Positions 8,861-18,403 of a DNA stretch of 64,000 nucleotides are shown in pieces; the stretch's first letter is position 1, and each line of letters opens with the position of its first letter. The notes beneath the pieces were generated by a model, which saw nothing but the letters and a program-made list of their open reading frames with translations, was not told where the DNA came from and made no database searches. A program made the translations under genes and the position numbers. This DNA comes from an uncultured Muribaculaceae bacterium (GTDB taxonomy: Bacteria; Bacteroidota; Bacteroidia; Bacteroidales; Muribaculaceae), in the NCBI GenBank assembly GCA_910577465.1, contig CAJTMM010000002.1, positions 24,873 to 88,872 of the forward strand, read 5' to 3'.

Positions 8861-9295
8861 ATGAGCGAATCAGATATATGGTGGACCGCACCGACACAGA
8901 GTGAGACCGGACGATTGATAATGGTTACCGGCCGTAAGAATGTAGAGAAATTCAGGACTAATCCACGATTCAATATCCGTGTGGAGGTGAGCTGGAAATA
9001 CGAGGGTGACGCTACCGGCATGCCTGATTTAGCCACTTCACAATTGATGGAGCAGGTGCAGGATGCGCTCACGGAGACATTTCGTAAAGATCCTGTAGCG
9101 GTTCTGACCGGTATATTCACCGGTGATGATTGTCGCGATTGGATATTCTATACTTTGAGTACAAATATATTCGGCCGTAAACTTAACGAAGCTTTGGCTG
9201 ATTTCCCTATGCTGCCGCTTGAGATTTATTGTGAGAATGATGCCGCGTGGGCTGCTTACGATGAGATGGCGGAAGCGGAAATTAAGATGGATTGA
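8861..9295 (+). CDS. DUF695-like protein
   Basis: A 144-residue acidic, soluble protein with no signal peptide. Features are an early Ile-Trp-Trp-Thr-Ala-Pro, a Gly-Arg-Leu-Ile-Met-Val-Thr-Gly-Arg strand, Val-Glu-Val-Ser-Trp-Lys-Tyr, and a second half with Thr-Gly-Ile-Phe-Thr-Gly-Asp-Asp and Asp-Trp-Ile-Phe-Tyr-Thr, ending in an acidic helix. This pattern resembles DUF695 proteins, which have no known function. Codon use is like its neighbours, it has its own -7 element, and it is not obviously in an operon. The gene is real; the family call is tentative. Confidence 0.75.
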   Translation: MSESDIWWTAPTQSETGRLIMVTGRKNVEKFRTNPRFNIRVEVSWKYEGDATGMPDLATSQLMEQVQDALTETFRKDPVAVLTGIFTGDDCRDWIFYTLSTNIFGRKLNEALADFPMLPLEIYCENDAAWAAYDEMAEAEIKMD

Positions 9296-9310
9296 GCATA
9301 ATGTGCGGCG

Positions 9311-10609
9311 TCAAAAGGCTTCACCAATAGCGAATACCAGTCCCGATGTATGTTTGCCGAAACCGTAATCGACACGTACATTGACGTTATGTTTGAACTC
9401 GAACCTCAATCCAACACCCCAGTTGTGTAGCCATTCCGGTTTAATGGTCTGGTTGTGGTAGTTTTTGAGCGAAGAAAACACTGTAGCTCCACCGATCCAT
9501 GCCACGGCACCGAGACGCCGATATATGTTCTGTCGCAGTTCCATCTGGAATGCGAGCTGACTGTTGTCGATATAGCTACCCATATAGTATCCGCGCATTC
9601 TTATTCCGTCGGAAGCGACCATTTCGCGCATGGTCCAAGGTGTTTTTGAGCTGTTGAACTTTCCAAATAAATCAAATGCGAGTACTGATCGCCACCAGAG
9701 TTTTTGGTAGGTGTTGACCACGACTTCATGGCTATTGAAAAAAGATGGCGCGTTGCCTAAAAATTTAGGATATGCCATAGGCTTGTATGCTATGTGCCAT
9801 CCGCTGGTAGGTGTGAGCATATTGTCTCGCGAGTCCCATTCGACGAGTAGCCCAATACCGGTGACATAATATTGTGGACGTTCGCCTAAAAGGTATTCGG
9901 GATTAGCCATGTTTCGTCCATCGGTGTAATCAAATTGGGTGTGGACGCCTACGTAAAGAGAATGTGTAAGACGATACACATATTGTAACTTGAGGTCTAT
10001 TTGGCGCCGGTCGTAAATCGATTGTGGGTTTTTAGCGGTTTCTTCTGAATTTATTCCCCAGAACTCAAGACGCTTGCGGTATATTTCAAGTTTGTACGAT
10101 AGGCGTGAATGCCCGTCATTGAATATGTTGTTGCCTTTGAATGTGAGAACGTAGAATCCGTTGAGTGATGCATTGAACGACGCGAATATGTCCGATGGCT
10201 GTAATATGGAATCGTTGCGGTTCAATCGATATAGACCGGAGCACATGGCGCCCAATCCGAAAGAGGCTTCGCGTGTATATGACGGAGATAGTCCCACGCT
10301 TAGGTCAAGGCGTTTTTCGTGTGTGCGGTCCACGTTACCACGAATAAGCGAATTGAGATATTGGCGGAGCCATCTCGGGGTCTTGCGCAGAATCCATATC
10401 GAGTCGGCGTATTGGGTTCCCGGACTAAACAGGTCGCGGTATTTGCTGTGGTGCATCCGCATTGAGTCGGAAGAGATAGTGTCGGTATTGATGAGTGTGT
10501 GGATAGGGATGCTGATGCTGTCGGAGGTGGTCGTGCTGTTGTCGGTAGCATATCCGAGACCGGATATGGCAGTCAAAAATATTATAAATATTATGATACG
10601 CGACGGCAT
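9311..10609 (-). CDS. Omp85/BamA-like outer-membrane beta-barrel
   Basis: An outer-membrane protein of 432 residues from the chosen ATG. A longer frame to 10642 would begin with TTG inside the -7 box TAACTTTG, so the ATG at 10609 is the likely start; it gives a clean signal peptide (Met-Pro-Ser-Arg-Ile-Ile-Ile-Phe). The second half has alternating beta-strand patterns typical of the surface-antigen (D15) barrel, with Gly-Leu-Arg-Phe-Glu-Phe-Lys and Val-Arg-Val-Asp-Tyr-Gly-Phe-Gly before a terminal Phe, the usual outer-membrane insertion signal. No full set of POTRA domains fits in the N-terminal 120 residues, so it is a short relative, not BamA itself. Its client is unknown. Confidence 0.8.
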   Translation of the reverse strand: MPSRIIIFIIFLTAISGLGYATDNSTTTSDSISIPIHTLINTDTISSDSMRMHHSKYRDLFSPGTQYADSIWILRKTPRWLRQYLNSLIRGNVDRTHEKRLDLSVGLSPSYTREASFGLGAMCSGLYRLNRNDSILQPSDIFASFNASLNGFYVLTFKGNNIFNDGHSRLSYKLEIYRKRLEFWGINSEETAKNPQSIYDRRQIDLKLQYVYRLTHSLYVGVHTQFDYTDGRNMANPEYLLGERPQYYVTGIGLLVEWDSRDNMLTPTSGWHIAYKPMAYPKFLGNAPSFFNSHEVVVNTYQKLWWRSVLAFDLFGKFNSSKTPWTMREMVASDGIRMRGYYMGSYIDNSQLAFQMELRQNIYRRLGAVAWIGGATVFSSLKNYHNQTIKPEWLHNWGVGLRFEFKHNVNVRVDYGFGKHTSGLVFAIGEAF

Positions 10610-10639
10610 TGCGAAGACTTCAATTACATTATGTCGCTG

Positions 10640-10647
10640 CAAAGTTA
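10640..10647 (-). promoter_or_regulatory. -7 element of the Omp85-like gene
   Basis: TAACTTTG on the minus strand, 31 bases before the ATG at 10609. It overlaps the first codon of the longer reading frame and so argues for the shorter protein. Confidence 0.55.
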
Positions 10648-10666
10648 CGATTCAAATCGGTTAAAT

Positions 10667-10708
10667 AAAGCGTCGGACGGGAATAATATGTGTCCCGTCC
10701 GACGCTTT
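10667..10708 (-). terminator. Terminator after ftsH
   Basis: A perfect 16-bp GC-rich stem (10667-10682 with 10693-10708) and a 10-base loop. Transcription of ftsH on the minus strand runs into it and then into TTTATTT. Confidence 0.88.
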
Positions 10709-10728
10709 TTGTGGTATTATGATACATC

Positions 10729-12753
10729 TTAGTCATGTTTCGGAGGAAGTTCCGGCAGTGGAGGAGGTGTCAGCGATGGATGGTCCTGACCGTCGGTTGC
10801 AGTGGTATCGGATGAGTCCTTGTCCGTAGCCGCCGGAGGTAGTGCCTGCTGATTGTTGGCGGCAAGAATCTCATCGGTACGGGATGCCCATTGGCGTTTA
10901 CCGAATATCTTTTCGACATCTTCGGTAAATATCACCTCACGTGTTATAAGTACGTCAGCGAGTTGTCCATGTCCTTCGGCATGTTCTTTGAGTATTTGTT
11001 TGGCTCGTTCGTACTGCTCATTGATGATTCGTGATACCTCTTCATCTATCATACGTGCGCGTTCATCGCTGTATGGCTTGGAGAATCCGTAATCCTGTCC
11101 GGTGGAATCGTAGTAGCTAAGGTTGGGCAGACGGTCGCTCATCCCATAATATACTACCATTGCATAGGCTTGCTTGGTTACGCGTTCAAGGTCATTGGCT
11201 GCTCCGGTGGAGATGCGTCCAAGGAAGAGTTCCTCGGCAGCACGTCCGCCAAGTGTTGAGCACATTTCATCGAGAAGAGCCTGAGTCGGGGTAATCTGAC
11301 GTTCTTCCGGAAGATACCAGGCTGCACCAAGTGCTTTGCCTCGCGGTACTATGGTGACTTTAATCAATGGATTGGCGTATCTAAGATGCCATGATACAGT
11401 GGCGTGACCGGCTTCATGGACGGCGATAGAACGTTTTTCCTCGTCGGTCGTGATTTTGGACCGTTTTTCCAGACCGCCGATTATGCGGTCGACTGCATCA
11501 ATGAAGTCTTGACGGCCAACCGTGGGATGATTATGGCGTGCGGCAATCAAGGCAGCTTCATTGCATACATTTGCAATATCCGCACCTGAGAATCCGGGTG
11601 TCTGGCGGGCAAGTAAATCCACGTCTACAGAATCGTCAATCTTTATTTTGCGTAAGTGCACGTTGAATATGGCTACGCGGTCGTTGAGGTCGGGCAGGTC
11701 AACGTATATCTGACGGTCGAAGCGTCCGGCGCGAAGCAGTGCTTTGTCAAGGATGTCGGCACGGTTTGTCGCAGCCAATATGATAACACCACTATTGGTA
11801 CCGAATCCGTCCATTTCGGTAAGAAGCTGGTTGAGCGTATTCTCGCGTTCATCGTTGGCTCCCATGTTGGGATTGCGTCCGCGGGCACGACCCACGGCAT
11901 CAATTTCGTCGATGAATACGATACATGGGGCTTTCTCTTTTGCCTGACGGAAAAGGTCGCGTACACGTGATGCTCCCACACCCACAAACATCTCAACGAA
12001 ATCACTGCCGGACATGGAGAAGAAAGGCACGTTGGCTTCACCGGCAACTGCTTTGGCAAGGAGGGTTTTGCCTGTTCCGGGAGGGCCTACAAGGAGTGCG
12101 CCCTTGGGTATTTTACCGCCAAGGTTGGTATAACGTTGTGGATTTTTAAGGAATTCCACAATCTCCTCTATCTCTGTTTTAGCTTCTGAAAGTCCTGCAA
12201 CATCCTTAAATGTCACCTGAATAGGACCGTCCTTATCAAATATCTTGGCTTTGGATTTGCCCACGCTGAATACTCCGCCACCACCGCTGTCTTTGCCTGA
12301 CATGCGACGCATCATCCATAGCCAGAATGCGATAAGCAGCACAATAGGACCGAAGGTCCATAGATATGATGAGAAATCGGAACCTCTGTCGTACTTCACA
12401 TCCCCCTTGAATTTACCGGATGCCTGCCAAGCGTCGATTTTTTCCTGAAGCATGTCGGCTGATGGAATCTGTGCGGCAATTTTGGCAGTAATTCCGGAGT
12501 CTTTTTTATATTGCGGGAATTGTTTCTGTGCTACGGAGTCGGAAAGAGTGGCTTCAGCTTCACGTTTGTTGCCGTAGATGGTTATCTCCTTAACTCCGCC
12601 TTGAGATACTATTTTTTCAAAGTCGGAAAAGCTGACCTCCTTCATCATCGAGTTGTTATCGATGTAAAGGATGCCGGCAAGGATTATCAGTATTATGGCA
12701 TACATCCAGTAAAGACTGAATTTGAATACCGGTTTTTTAGATTTGGGTTGCAT
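10729..12753 (-). CDS. ftsH: ATP-dependent zinc metalloprotease FtsH
   Basis: A membrane-anchored AAA+ protease that degrades unassembled membrane proteins and regulatory proteins. The 674 residues contain a transmembrane helix at about 14-31, an extracytoplasmic domain, a second helix at about 132-149, the AAA module with Walker A Gly-Pro-Pro-Gly-Thr-Gly-Lys-Thr at 223-230 and Walker B near 278-283, the SRH region, and the zinc motif His-Glu-Ala-Gly-His at 446-450. A Pro- and Ser/Thr-rich tail closes the protein. It follows rsfS by 60 bases and is probably cotranscribed with it, an arrangement seen in other Bacteroidota. Confidence 0.97.
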   Translation of the reverse strand: MQPKSKKPVFKFSLYWMYAIILIILAGILYIDNNSMMKEVSFSDFEKIVSQGGVKEITIYGNKREAEATLSDSVAQKQFPQYKKDSGITAKIAAQIPSADMLQEKIDAWQASGKFKGDVKYDRGSDFSSYLWTFGPIVLLIAFWLWMMRRMSGKDSGGGGVFSVGKSKAKIFDKDGPIQVTFKDVAGLSEAKTEIEEIVEFLKNPQRYTNLGGKIPKGALLVGPPGTGKTLLAKAVAGEANVPFFSMSGSDFVEMFVGVGASRVRDLFRQAKEKAPCIVFIDEIDAVGRARGRNPNMGANDERENTLNQLLTEMDGFGTNSGVIILAATNRADILDKALLRAGRFDRQIYVDLPDLNDRVAIFNVHLRKIKIDDSVDVDLLARQTPGFSGADIANVCNEAALIAARHNHPTVGRQDFIDAVDRIIGGLEKRSKITTDEEKRSIAVHEAGHATVSWHLRYANPLIKVTIVPRGKALGAAWYLPEERQITPTQALLDEMCSTLGGRAAEELFLGRISTGAANDLERVTKQAYAMVVYYGMSDRLPNLSYYDSTGQDYGFSKPYSDERARMIDEEVSRIINEQYERAKQILKEHAEGHGQLADVLITREVIFTEDVEKIFGKRQWASRTDEILAANNQQALPPAATDKDSSDTTATDGQDHPSLTPPPLPELPPKHD

Positions 12754-12813
12754 ATCTGGAATATGTGGTGAAAAATGGAGATGAATTCGTAGTCGATAGA
12801 ATAGATGGAAGGA

Positions 12814-13188
12814 TTAGTCCAGGTCGGGGACTTGGGTTATTTTGGCATCGCTCCACAATTCCTCAAGATTGTAGTGCATGCGTTCCGCCGGTACAAAAAC
12901 GTGTACAAGTGTATCACCGTAATCAATCACTATCCATTGCGAATTTTGGTATCCGTCGTAATTGTACGGCTTAATGCCGGCGTTTTCAAGCAGGTATTCA
13001 CGAATGCTATCGGCAATCGCAGCTACCTGCATGGTGCTGGAGCCCTCACAAATTATGAAATTGGATGCGGCCGCAGATTCTATATCGGAAAGGTCAATCA
13101 ATGTGATATTACGACCTTTTCGTTCTTGTATTCCTTCAGTAATGAGACGCGCTAAATCGGCGTTGGAGCTGGGGGATTTATGTGACAT
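12814..13188 (-). CDS. rsfS: Ribosomal silencing factor RsfS
   Basis: A 124-residue protein of the RsfS/Iojap family. It binds L14 of the large subunit and blocks joining with the small subunit when nutrients are short. Family landmarks are Ile-Thr-Leu-Ile-Asp-Leu-Ser, Ala-Ser-Asn-Phe-Ile-Ile-Cys-Glu-Gly-Ser-Ser, Trp-Ile-Val-Ile-Asp-Tyr-Gly-Asp and Val-His-Val-Phe near the end. It is cytoplasmic, the first gene of the pair with ftsH, and preceded by a -7 element at 13211-13218. Confidence 0.94.
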   Translation of the reverse strand: MSHKSPSSNADLARLITEGIQERKGRNITLIDLSDIESAAASNFIICEGSSTMQVAAIADSIREYLLENAGIKPYNYDGYQNSQWIVIDYGDTLVHVFVPAERMHYNLEELWSDAKITQVPDLD

Positions 13189-13210
13189 GTATTAAAAAAA
13201 TAAATTCTTA

Positions 13211-13218
13211 CAAAAGTA
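13211..13218 (-). promoter_or_regulatory. -7 element of rsfS-ftsH
   Basis: TACTTTTG on the minus strand, 23 bases upstream of the rsfS start. No good -33 partner is visible. Confidence 0.45.
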
Positions 13219-13311
13219 ATAAAAATATCAATAGTCGAACAGACGGATATGATACATTCAATGATTAAACAAATATTATGCCAAAAAGGTCGGAAACGTA
13301 ATCCGGCAGAC

Positions 13312-14565
13312 TTATTCATATCTTATGGAGCGAGCCGGAGACATGCCGGAAATGATGTGTGACGGCAATATGAGAAGCAATGATGAAATGATTACGACAG
13401 CGAGATTCAGGACAATGATGTACCAGGGATTAATCTCAACCGGGACGAAGTCGAGGTAGTAGGCTTCTGAGTCAAGTGGAATAGTATGGAAGCGTTGCTG
13501 AATGAAAAGGAGTGTCAGCCCTATGATATTTCCGATGACAAGTCCCTTTACGACAAGACGTTGTGCCATATATATGAAAATGGCGCGTATCTGGGCGTTG
13601 GTGGCTCCCATGGCTTTCATTATGCCAATCATGTTGACACGCTCGAGTATAATGATGAACAGACTTGAAATTAACGTGAATCCGGATACACATGCCATGA
13701 GAATCAGGATTACAATGACATTGGTGTCGAGCAAATCAAGCCAGTTGTAGTACATGGCGCATGCATCGAGTACGGTCTGGACGCGGTAGAATTTCGGGGA
13801 GTCATCGTCGAGCGTATTGGATAGCAGTGCGGATGTAAGCTTGTTTGCCTGTTCTGTCAGATTGGCGGTCGGTATGCCATTTACTTCAATTGATGTGCCT
13901 GTTATAGAGTCAACGTGGCACAATTGCTGTAGCATGCCGATGGGGGTGAAGGCAAATGTACGGTCGTATTCGTTGAAATGAGAGTTATAGATGCCGGTGA
14001 TGCATAGATTGCGTGTGCGTATGGCGTTGTTCTCAAAAAAGTGGGTTTTAATCTTATCTCCGATGGCGAGACCGAGGGTTGCGGCAGTGTATTCAGAGAT
14101 GACGATGGTGTTGTCATTACCGTTATCCGCATTGTTTGGTAGCGTGCCGGCTATAAGGTTGCTGTTGATGAAATCCCAATTGCCATCATCGGGCATTCCT
14201 TTCAGAATCACTCCTTGAAAAGCGTTGTCGGTTTTTAATATCGCCGGTTGCCGGATGGACAGTGTCGCAACGCTGCCGGGAGATATAGCCTGTATGGTAC
14301 CGGTTATGGTGTCGGATAGACGTATGCCATCGGTTTTAGCCGTTTCGTCAATGTGTTCGGGCGGATATATTGTGAGTGCAGCATTGAATCCGGTAAGTTT
14401 ATTGCTTATCTCATGTTTGAATCCTGTCACAATGGCAATTGCAAACATCATTATTATCAGAGACAGGGCAATTCCGGTAACGGCAATAATGACACCGGGC
14501 GACGTCTTGCCGCCTTTAGCCGTTTTGAAACCTAAACGTTGTCCTATGAATACAGATATATTCAT
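13312..14565 (-). CDS. FtsX-type ABC transporter permease (LolC/LolE-like)
   Basis: A 417-residue inner-membrane protein. One helix lies at about 24-46, a large periplasmic domain follows (about 50-270), and three helices cluster at about 280-400, the layout of the MacB/FtsX superfamily and of the lipoprotein-release permeases LolC and LolE. Ile-Gly-Ile-Met-Lys-Ala-Met-Gly-Ala-Thr near 314-323 is the coupling helix that contacts the ATPase. No ATPase gene is next to it. It lies 30 bases after the aminotransferase gene and shares its operon. A role in lipoprotein or peptide export is inferred from the family. Confidence 0.82.
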   Translation of the reverse strand: MNISVFIGQRLGFKTAKGGKTSPGVIIAVTGIALSLIIMMFAIAIVTGFKHEISNKLTGFNAALTIYPPEHIDETAKTDGIRLSDTITGTIQAISPGSVATLSIRQPAILKTDNAFQGVILKGMPDDGNWDFINSNLIAGTLPNNADNGNDNTIVISEYTAATLGLAIGDKIKTHFFENNAIRTRNLCITGIYNSHFNEYDRTFAFTPIGMLQQLCHVDSITGTSIEVNGIPTANLTEQANKLTSALLSNTLDDDSPKFYRVQTVLDACAMYYNWLDLLDTNVIVILILMACVSGFTLISSLFIIILERVNMIGIMKAMGATNAQIRAIFIYMAQRLVVKGLVIGNIIGLTLLFIQQRFHTIPLDSEAYYLDFVPVEINPWYIIVLNLAVVIISSLLLILPSHIISGMSPARSIRYE

Positions 14566-14595
14566 GTCTGACGATAATGTATGCGCTTACCGGAG

Positions 14596-15795
14596 TCAGA
14601 CAGTACGTCCCGGGTAGGCTTTTAGTGCTTCGGCGAGAACCTTCAATGCTTGTGCAAGGTCGTCCTTGTTGAGTACATACGCCATGCGGACTTCGTTACG
14701 TCCCATGCCGGGTGTGGTATAGAATCCCGATGCGGGAGCCATGAATACGGTTGCGCCTTCATAGCTGAATTCTTTCAAGCACCATTCGCAGAATTTATCG
14801 GCGTCGTCAACCGGCAGACTTACCACCGTATAGAATGCCCCCATGGGTATGGGTGTGTAGCATCCGGGGATTTTGTTGATACCGTCAATCAGGAATTTAC
14901 GACGTTCCACATACTCATTGTAGGTCATGAGCATGTACTCGGGTGATGTGTCAATGGATGCTTCGGCTACAATCTGACCGAGTAAAGGCGGACTGAGACG
15001 TGCCTGGCAGAATTTCATCACATTCTTTTTCAGTTCCTTGTGCTTGGTGATTATAGCACCGATACGTATGCCACATTCGCTATAGCGTTTTGAAACTGAA
15101 TCAATGAGTACCACTTGGTCTTCTATGCCGGGGAGATGGAATGCAGAGATATATGGCGCACCGGTATAGCAGTACTCGCGGTAAACCTCGTCGGAGAATA
15201 GGAATAAGTCGTACTTCTTGACCAAATCACGAATCAGGTTCATCTCCTTTTGGGTGTAAAGATAACCTGTCGGGTTATTGGGATTGCATATAAGTATGCC
15301 TTTTGTCCTGGGGGTGATCAGTTTCTCGAAGTTCTCCACGGGAGGAAGGGCAAATCCCTCCTCTATCGACGAAGGGACGGTTACGATTTTGGCTCCGGCG
15401 GAGATGGCGAATGCCATGTAATTGGCATAAGCAGGTTCCGGCACGATTATCTCGTCGCCCGGGTCAAGACATGCCATGAATGCAAAAAGTACGGCTTCCG
15501 ACCCTCCGGTGGTTACTATTATATCATCGACATCCACATCGATATTGAATCGGTGGTAATAGTCGGCAAGTTTCTTTCGCAACGACAGCAATCCTTCTGA
15601 TGGGCTGTATTCCAACACAGTGCGGTCAATCTTCTTCAATGCGTCAAGTCCTTCCTGTGGGGTAGGGAGGTCTGGTTGACCGATGTTAAGACGTATTACT
15701 TTGGTGCCACGGGCGGTAGCTTCATTGGCAAGGGGCACTAATTTTCGTATAGGGGAAGCGGGCATGCGTTCGCCGCGCTCGGATATTTTCGGCAT
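14596..15795 (-). CDS. PLP-dependent class I/II aminotransferase (aspartate aminotransferase-like)
   Basis: A 399-residue fold-type I aminotransferase. Seen are Asn-Ile-Gly-Gln-Pro-Asp near 37-42, the cofactor-phosphate region Gly-Gly-Ser-Glu at 97-100, Asn-Pro-Asn-Asn-Pro-Thr-Gly at 171-177, Ser-Asp-Glu-Val-Tyr near 201-205, and the Schiff-base lysine Lys236 in Ser-Val-Ser-Lys-Arg-Tyr. Such enzymes usually exchange amino groups between aspartate or other amino acids and 2-oxoglutarate; the exact substrate is not readable. It is cytoplasmic, driven by a consensus promoter at 15833-15864, and leads the operon with the FtsX-type permease. Confidence 0.9.
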   Translation of the reverse strand: MPKISERGERMPASPIRKLVPLANEATARGTKVIRLNIGQPDLPTPQEGLDALKKIDRTVLEYSPSEGLLSLRKKLADYYHRFNIDVDVDDIIVTTGGSEAVLFAFMACLDPGDEIIVPEPAYANYMAFAISAGAKIVTVPSSIEEGFALPPVENFEKLITPRTKGILICNPNNPTGYLYTQKEMNLIRDLVKKYDLFLFSDEVYREYCYTGAPYISAFHLPGIEDQVVLIDSVSKRYSECGIRIGAIITKHKELKKNVMKFCQARLSPPLLGQIVAEASIDTSPEYMLMTYNEYVERRKFLIDGINKIPGCYTPIPMGAFYTVVSLPVDDADKFCEWCLKEFSYEGATVFMAPASGFYTTPGMGRNEVRMAYVLNKDDLAQALKVLAEALKAYPGRTV

Positions 15796-15832
15796 ATAAG
15801 AGTATAATATAATTATGCAATTTACTATAATG

Positions 15833-15864
15833 CAAAGTTAAGATAAAAGCTTCCAATCCCCAAA
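15833..15864 (-). promoter_or_regulatory. Promoter of the aminotransferase-permease operon
   Basis: On the minus strand TTTG (15864-15861), 20 bp, then TAACTTTG (15840-15833). Both elements match the Bacteroidota consensus. The start codon is 37 bases downstream. Confidence 0.8.
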
Positions 15865-15981
15865 TATTTTTTCAGTTTAAGGAGTCGTGTTAAAATGATT
15901 CTGTTTTTGGTTCAAGTTATCGCCAGTTGTGATGTGTTAAGATGCAATGTGTGTTCGACGGGTTGCCTAAATGGTAAAAAA

Positions 15982-16012
15982 CTTGTATAAATAAATATTC
16001 TAATTATCTTTG
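15982..16012 (+). promoter_or_regulatory. Promoter of the GLPGLI-family gene
   Basis: CTTG (15982-15985), 19 bp, TATCTTTG (16005-16012). The -7 box is perfect and the -33 box is off by one base. It leaves a leader of roughly 55 bases. Confidence 0.6.
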
Positions 16013-16075
16013 TGACATTAAACTATGATTGGTCTTTTGTGTATGAGCAATCGTCAATAATATAAAATAGTTGGT

Positions 16076-16930
16076 ATGAGAAGAGGTTTTATCACCATTA
16101 TGCTAATTGCAACTTTAGCAGCTCAGGCGGCATCTGAGAAAAGGGAATATCCGCGGGCAGAGATAAAAGTTGGTTATACTTATCATGAGACTTTTGTGCG
16201 AGGTGCTGATGGAATAATTAAGCGTGATATACCTTTCGTTTTGTTGGCTAATAAGGAACAATCTAAATTTTACAGTCCTGCAACTGAGTTCAAGGATTCA
16301 TTAGAGTCCACTCCGCAGGGGCGGGCTGTAAGCAATCAGATTCGTCATACGGCAATAGCTAAATATCTTGAAACTAAAGACGAGAGTGTGATGAATGCAG
16401 TGACGTATAAGACCTTCCTATATATTTTTCGTTCAGTTCCCGAAGGTGTGATGACGGTGTATGATAAAGCCGGCGCGTTGGAATTTGGCTATTATACGGA
16501 ACCTCTTGGGGAAATCCAATGGGAGATTGGCGACTCTACAAAAAATGTTCTTGGATATGAATGCGTGATGGCTACAGCGAATTATCATGGACGTGATTGG
16601 TCTGTGTGGTTCTCTCCTGAAATCCCAATGCAGGAGGGACCGTGGAAGCTAACGGGGTTGCCGGGATTGATTCTTGAAGCGACGGAGTCGACAGGGCAGC
16701 ATGGTTTTGTAGCAACAGGATTGGAGTCATCAAATCAGATTATTTATCCTATTTATCCATACCCGCAATATGACAAAATGTCGCGAAAGGATATTCTTAG
16801 GCAAATGCGAAATTACCGTGACAATGGTACTCACATGAATGCCGCAGCTACCGGTATGAGTTTCGGCAAAGACCATGTTAAAAATGAAGAGGAAGTCCGG
16901 ATAGATTTTCTTGAAACGGATTATAGATAA
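16076..16930 (+). CDS. GLPGLI family protein
   Basis: A 284-residue exported protein, typical of Bacteroidota. A signal peptide (about 1-19) is followed by a beta-rich domain with the family's namesake motif Thr-Gly-Leu-Pro-Gly-Leu-Ile-Leu-Glu-Ala near 197-206, preceded by Trp-Phe-Ser-Pro-Glu-Ile-Pro. Members are often encoded near TonB-dependent or metal-related genes and their function is unknown; no such neighbour is present here. It is monocistronic, with its own promoter and an imperfect hairpin-like stretch after the stop. Confidence 0.88.
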   Translation: MRRGFITIMLIATLAAQAASEKREYPRAEIKVGYTYHETFVRGADGIIKRDIPFVLLANKEQSKFYSPATEFKDSLESTPQGRAVSNQIRHTAIAKYLETKDESVMNAVTYKTFLYIFRSVPEGVMTVYDKAGALEFGYYTEPLGEIQWEIGDSTKNVLGYECVMATANYHGRDWSVWFSPEIPMQEGPWKLTGLPGLILEATESTGQHGFVATGLESSNQIIYPIYPYPQYDKMSRKDILRQMRNYRDNGTHMNAAATGMSFGKDHVKNEEEVRIDFLETDYR

Positions 16931-17160
16931 TTGTAATTTAATACCGGTGGTTTTCCGATCAACATACTATAATGTGATTGGTGAATAAAACCTTGGTGAA
17001 CAGGACGCTGGCGGGTCGTGGTTTTTTAAGGGGGATATGAAGTGTCGGTGTGATGTGTGTTCGCTTGATATTGGTTTGCCATACTTTTGAGGGGAGTGTT
17101 GATATGGTGCGTTTTAAATTTTTTAAGATTTGAGTGCCGTCATACTGCACTGCTTAATGG

Positions 17161-17168
17161 TACTTTTG
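17161..17168 (+). promoter_or_regulatory. -7 element immediately before the radical SAM gene
   Basis: TACTTTTG matches TAnnTTTG exactly and ends only 7 bases before the ATG at 17176, so the transcript would start at or next to the start codon. No good -33 partner is seen, so this could be chance. Confidence 0.4.
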
Positions 17169-17175
17169 CAGTATT

Positions 17176-18402
17176 ATGACAGAAGCGGTATTGGAAAAAC
17201 TGAAGATATTGACTGCGGCGGCAAAATATGATGTGTCGTGCTCATCGAGTGGAACGGTGCGCAAGAACAATGGGGCGGGTGTCGGTAATACGGTAGGTGG
17301 CGTGGGGATATGCCATAGTTTTGCCGATGACGGTCGGTGCATATCACTTTTGAAGATAATGCTTACAAATTATTGCAAGTATGACTGCGCATATTGCGTT
17401 AATCGTCGAACAAACGATATTCCGCGTGCCACACTGTCGGTGTCGGAAGTGGTGTCGCTCACCATTGAATTTTATCGGAGGAATTATATAGAAGGGTTGT
17501 TTCTGAGTTCCGCCGTGGTGCGCAATCCTGACTATACAATGGAGCGGTTGGCAAGGGTGGCTAAGGACTTGCGGGAGGTGCATCGATTCAACGGGTACAT
17601 TCATTTGAAAAGCATACCGGGCGCTTCGCGGGAATTGGTGAATGAAGCCGGACGGTATGCCGATAGGATGAGTGTGAATGTGGAGATTCCCTCGGAGCGG
17701 TCTCTTAAGTATCTTGCACCGGAGAAGGATCATAAGAGTGTGTTCGAGCCTATGGGGTATATCAAACAGGGTGTGCTTGAAAATAAGGAGGACCGTATGT
17801 CAATGCGGCATGTTCCTCGGTTCGTGCCTGCGGGACAAAGCACGCAGATGATTGTAGGGGCTTCGTCAGATACTGACAGGGATATACTGCATCTGTCATC
17901 TACATTATATACCATGCCTACAATGCGCAGGGTGTATTATTCGGGCTATGTGAGCGTGAATGATTATGACAAACGGTTGCCTGCGTTAAAACAACCGCCG
18001 TTGGTACGCGAACACCGGCTTTACCAGGCGGATTGGTTGATGCGTTTTTACAAATTCAAGGCTGAGGAGATTACAGATGCGTCCAATCCTAATCTTGACT
18101 TGGATGTGGATCCTAAAATGTCGTGGGCATTGCGGCATCCGGAGGCTTTTCCGGTGGATGTGAACAATGCCGATTATGAAATGATACTGAGGGTACCAGG
18201 CATAGGGGTGAAATCGGCGGCTCTGATAGTGAATGCACGTAAATTCCGTAAGCTGACGTCTGACCACCTCAAGAGGATAGGTGTGGTAATGAAGCGTGCC
18301 AAGTATTTTCTGACATGTGGCGAGATTGGGTTGCATAATGTACGGGAGGCTCGTCCGGATGTGGTACGTAGGCAATTGAGACTTGATTTTGGCGATTGGT
18401 AG
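17176..18402 (+). CDS. Putative DNA modification/repair radical SAM protein (TIGR03916 type)
   Basis: A 408-residue cytoplasmic protein. The radical SAM cluster motif is Cys67-x3-Cys71-x2-Cys74, which binds the 4Fe-4S cluster used to cleave S-adenosylmethionine; further cysteines lie at 22, 46 and 55. The barrel runs to about 260. Near the C terminus a helix-hairpin-helix DNA-binding motif is clear (Val-Pro-Gly-Ile-Gly-Val-Lys-Ser-Ala at about 341-349). The family is found next to TIGR03915 or uracil-DNA-glycosylase-type proteins and is presumed to act on DNA, but no reaction is known to me. Here it is one base ahead of the TIGR03915 gene, so the two are coupled. Confidence 0.88.
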   Translation: MTEAVLEKLKILTAAAKYDVSCSSSGTVRKNNGAGVGNTVGGVGICHSFADDGRCISLLKIMLTNYCKYDCAYCVNRRTNDIPRATLSVSEVVSLTIEFYRRNYIEGLFLSSAVVRNPDYTMERLARVAKDLREVHRFNGYIHLKSIPGASRELVNEAGRYADRMSVNVEIPSERSLKYLAPEKDHKSVFEPMGYIKQGVLENKEDRMSMRHVPRFVPAGQSTQMIVGASSDTDRDILHLSSTLYTMPTMRRVYYSGYVSVNDYDKRLPALKQPPLVREHRLYQADWLMRFYKFKAEEITDASNPNLDLDVDPKMSWALRHPEAFPVDVNNADYEMILRVPGIGVKSAALIVNARKFRKLTSDHLKRIGVVMKRAKYFLTCGEIGLHNVREARPDVVRRQLRLDFGDW

Positions 18403-18403
18403 T

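Noticed and set aside
16931..17160. Intergenic stretch before the radical SAM gene as a riboswitch or small gene
   Set aside because: Only an imperfect inverted repeat (GGTTTT with AAAACC) was seen; no riboswitch core or credible frame.
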